From contig JABHOU010000346.1 of the NCBI GenBank assembly GCA_018695085.1, positions 1 to 6,325 on the forward strand: a stretch of DNA of 6,325 nt, in the 5' to 3' direction. The position numbers were made by a program, and so were the translations under genes. Numbering within the stretch: position 1 is the first letter of the stretch; every line of letters begins with the position of its first letter. The notes beneath the pieces were generated by a model, which saw nothing but the letters and a program-made list of their open reading frames with translations, ran no database searches and had not been told where the DNA came from. This stretch comes from Opitutia bacterium. GTDB taxonomy: Bacteria > Verrucomicrobiota > Verrucomicrobiia > Opitutales > Seribacteraceae. Positions 4,997-6,325 of this stretch are shown piece after piece.

Positions 4997-6166
4997 ATGA
5001 AAATTTCATTAAATATTAGCTCTGGGAAATGGATTTGGCTGGCTGCCTTGCTATTGGTTTTTACTTATAAAGTTGCAGCGGATCTTGAAGAAAAGTGGAG
5101 TCCTTCTCTTACTTATCCCGATATTATCGAAAAGGCTCAATCCGGATCTCCTTATTTTCAAGGTCTTTTGGGCATATATTTGCGGGCTGGTGAAGCGGGT
5201 TCCGCGGTGAACTTATCCTTAGCTAAGCAGTGGTCCAGTGTATCCGCAAAAAAACATCACCCATTCGGTTTATATAACCTCGCTAACCTTGCCATGCATG
5301 ACGGGAATTTTGAACAGGCGACTCAGTACTATCAAGATGCGGCTCTTCGGCTTGAGCGATCGGCCTCAAGTGGAGACGCCGTGTCTCTCTTCTGTATGGG
5401 TGAAATTGATTTTCAAGTTATTCCTACTAATATTCCAAGGGCCGTAGATCATTTTCGGAAATCGGCTGAGGCGGGGTTTCCCTTGGCGCAGGCCACGTTG
5501 GGATCTTTATGCCTAAAGGGTCTGGAGATACCAGGTCACGATATTCCAAAGGGAATTGATTTACTCTCTACTGCAGCGAGAAGCCGTTCCCTTTCAGCTC
5601 GATTCAACTTAGGTATGGCCTATTACAACGGCGATGGAGTGCCTAAAAACGTGATCCAGGCTTCTCGCTGGTTTCGCCTCGCGGTGAAACAGAATTTCTC
5701 TGAGGCTCAATACACCTTGGGAGTTCTGTTGCTCGATGGCGAAGAAAATTTTCCAAAGGAAGAAGACGAAGGAGTACGACTTTTAAAACTTGCGGCCGCA
5801 CAAGGGCATCTAGGAGCCAAGGAGCAACTCTACAAACGCGGGATGGGTACGCCGCCTCCCCGCGCAGTTATTGCTTCCACCGAAAAAGTTCCGATTAAGA
5901 CTGATGCTGTTCAGTTGGAGGAAGCTCGTAAATATTACGCGGGAGTCGGTGTGCCTCAGGATTACGAACGAGCACTCTCGCTGTTCAGCTCTTTGGCCCG
6001 CAAAGGAAATGCGGAGTCCGCTCGCTTCCTTGGCCTAATGCTTTTAACTGGCAGAGGTTGCGAAAAAGATATTCCAAAAGCGGAAAGTTGGCTGAGCCAA
6101 GCATCTGCTTCCGGCGACAAGACAGCTACTCGGATTCTGTCCCAGTACGCTGTATTGTTTAAATGA
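4997..6166 (+). CDS. Secreted Sel1-repeat protein of unknown function
   Basis: A 389-residue protein. Residues 1-28 form a Sec signal peptide: Lys2 and Lys11, hydrophobic core WIWLAALLLVF, and likely cleavage after VAA (26-28). The rest is a Sel1-like repeat solenoid with units at about 51-86, 88-123, 127-162, 163-199, 200-235, 236-272, 304-337 and 338-374. Typical cores are ARFNLGMAYYNGDGVPKN and YYAGVGVPQDYERALSLF. The first two units are degenerate. A Pro-rich, low-complexity linker at 281-303 splits the array into a six-unit and a two-unit block. Sel1 repeats bind proteins and occur in signalling and envelope-stress adaptors; no enzyme motif is visible. The gene is divergent from the secreted TPR gene across 86 bp, and both lack Shine-Dalgarno sites. 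Whether it works with the M50 and rhomboid proteases is not shown by the sequence. The ATG at 4997 places the signal peptide correctly. Confidence 0.88.
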   Translation: MKISLNISSGKWIWLAALLLVFTYKVAADLEEKWSPSLTYPDIIEKAQSGSPYFQGLLGIYLRAGEAGSAVNLSLAKQWSSVSAKKHHPFGLYNLANLAMHDGNFEQATQYYQDAALRLERSASSGDAVSLFCMGEIDFQVIPTNIPRAVDHFRKSAEAGFPLAQATLGSLCLKGLEIPGHDIPKGIDLLSTAARSRSLSARFNLGMAYYNGDGVPKNVIQASRWFRLAVKQNFSEAQYTLGVLLLDGEENFPKEEDEGVRLLKLAAAQGHLGAKEQLYKRGMGTPPPRAVIASTEKVPIKTDAVQLEEARKYYAGVGVPQDYERALSLFSSLARKGNAESARFLGLMLLTGRGCEKDIPKAESWLSQASASGDKTATRILSQYAVLFK

Positions 6167-6177
6167 AATCAGTTATC

Positions 6178-6203
6178 GCCCACCCATGCCCATTGGGCTT
6201 TTT
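6178..6203 (+). terminator. Candidate Rho-independent terminator after the Sel1 gene
   Basis: GCCCA (6178-6182) can pair with TGGGC (6194-6198), or GCCC (6188-6191) with GGGC (6195-6198) around an ATT loop, and five T residues follow at 6199-6203. The stem is short, so termination may be weak. It starts 12 nt after the stop codon of the Sel1 gene. Read on the other strand there is no T run, so it would serve only + strand transcripts. Confidence 0.42.
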
Positions 6204-6221
6204 CCTATAATTTCACAAGGA

Positions 6222-6325
6222 CTACAAATCCAGTTCCAAAACGGCTTCTAATGCGTGGGAGCCATGGGAGTCAAAATCACTGGCGGAAGCCGTAGAAAAG
6301 TACTTGTATCCAAATCGCCCTGATA
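6222..6325 (-). CDS. C-terminal fragment of an unidentified protein (cut by window edge)
   Basis: On the - strand one frame is open from the window edge to a TAG at 6224-6222 and yields 33 residues ending GSHALEAVLELDL. The composition (Gly, Phe, Tyr, Ser and an amphipathic last helix) looks like real protein. The other two - strand frames and the + strand frames I read here hit stops. The stop lies 55 bp from the Sel1 stop, in a natural convergent arrangement. I do not recognise the family and assign no function. An open stretch this short could occur by chance, so the gene itself is only probable. Confidence 0.5.
   Translation of the reverse strand, partial: SGRFGYKYFSTASASDFDSHGSHALEAVLELDL

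Noticed and set aside
6163..6210. 15-residue open frame starting with ATG inside the Sel1 stop (ATGA)
   Set aside because: It is very short, runs straight through the candidate terminator hairpin and T run, and the product is not protein-like.

Overview
The window looks like chromosomal DNA from a Gram-negative bacterium with moderate GC. The style of the genes suggests the Verrucomicrobiota, perhaps a marine Opitutae-type lineage: a Thermus-type PyrE, secreted TPR and Sel1 proteins, and little use of Shine-Dalgarno sites. This placement is inference from gene style, not from a marker gene. I see no mobile element, CRISPR array, tRNA or rRNA.

Left block (1-2020, + strand): a tight biotin-synthesis run. 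It holds the 3' end of bioF, then a compact BioH-like alpha/beta hydrolase that starts at a TTG inside the bioF stop (TTGA overlap), then bioC overlapping it by 8 nt. BioC methylates malonyl-ACP so that the fatty-acid synthase can build a pimeloyl chain. The hydrolase is placed to remove the methyl group, and BioF uses the pimeloyl-ACP. A Thermus-family orotate phosphoribosyltransferase gene (pyrE) follows after 37 nt and may be co-transcribed.

Middle block (2060-4910, - strand, convergent to pyrE): in transcription order, a secreted TPR protein, a minimal site-2 protease (M50) joined to it by an ATGA overlap, and a GlpG-like rhomboid protease 32 nt later. Two intramembrane proteases of different catalytic classes with an exported TPR protein form an unusual unit and are the most interesting part of the window.

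Right block (4997-6325): an 86-bp divergent intergenic region separates the TPR gene from a + strand gene for a secreted Sel1-repeat protein. That gene ends at a possible terminator, facing the 3' end of an unidentified - strand gene cut by the window edge. Because the exported TPR and Sel1 repeat proteins are divergently transcribed next to the proteases, they could belong to one envelope-associated process, but only gene proximity supports this.
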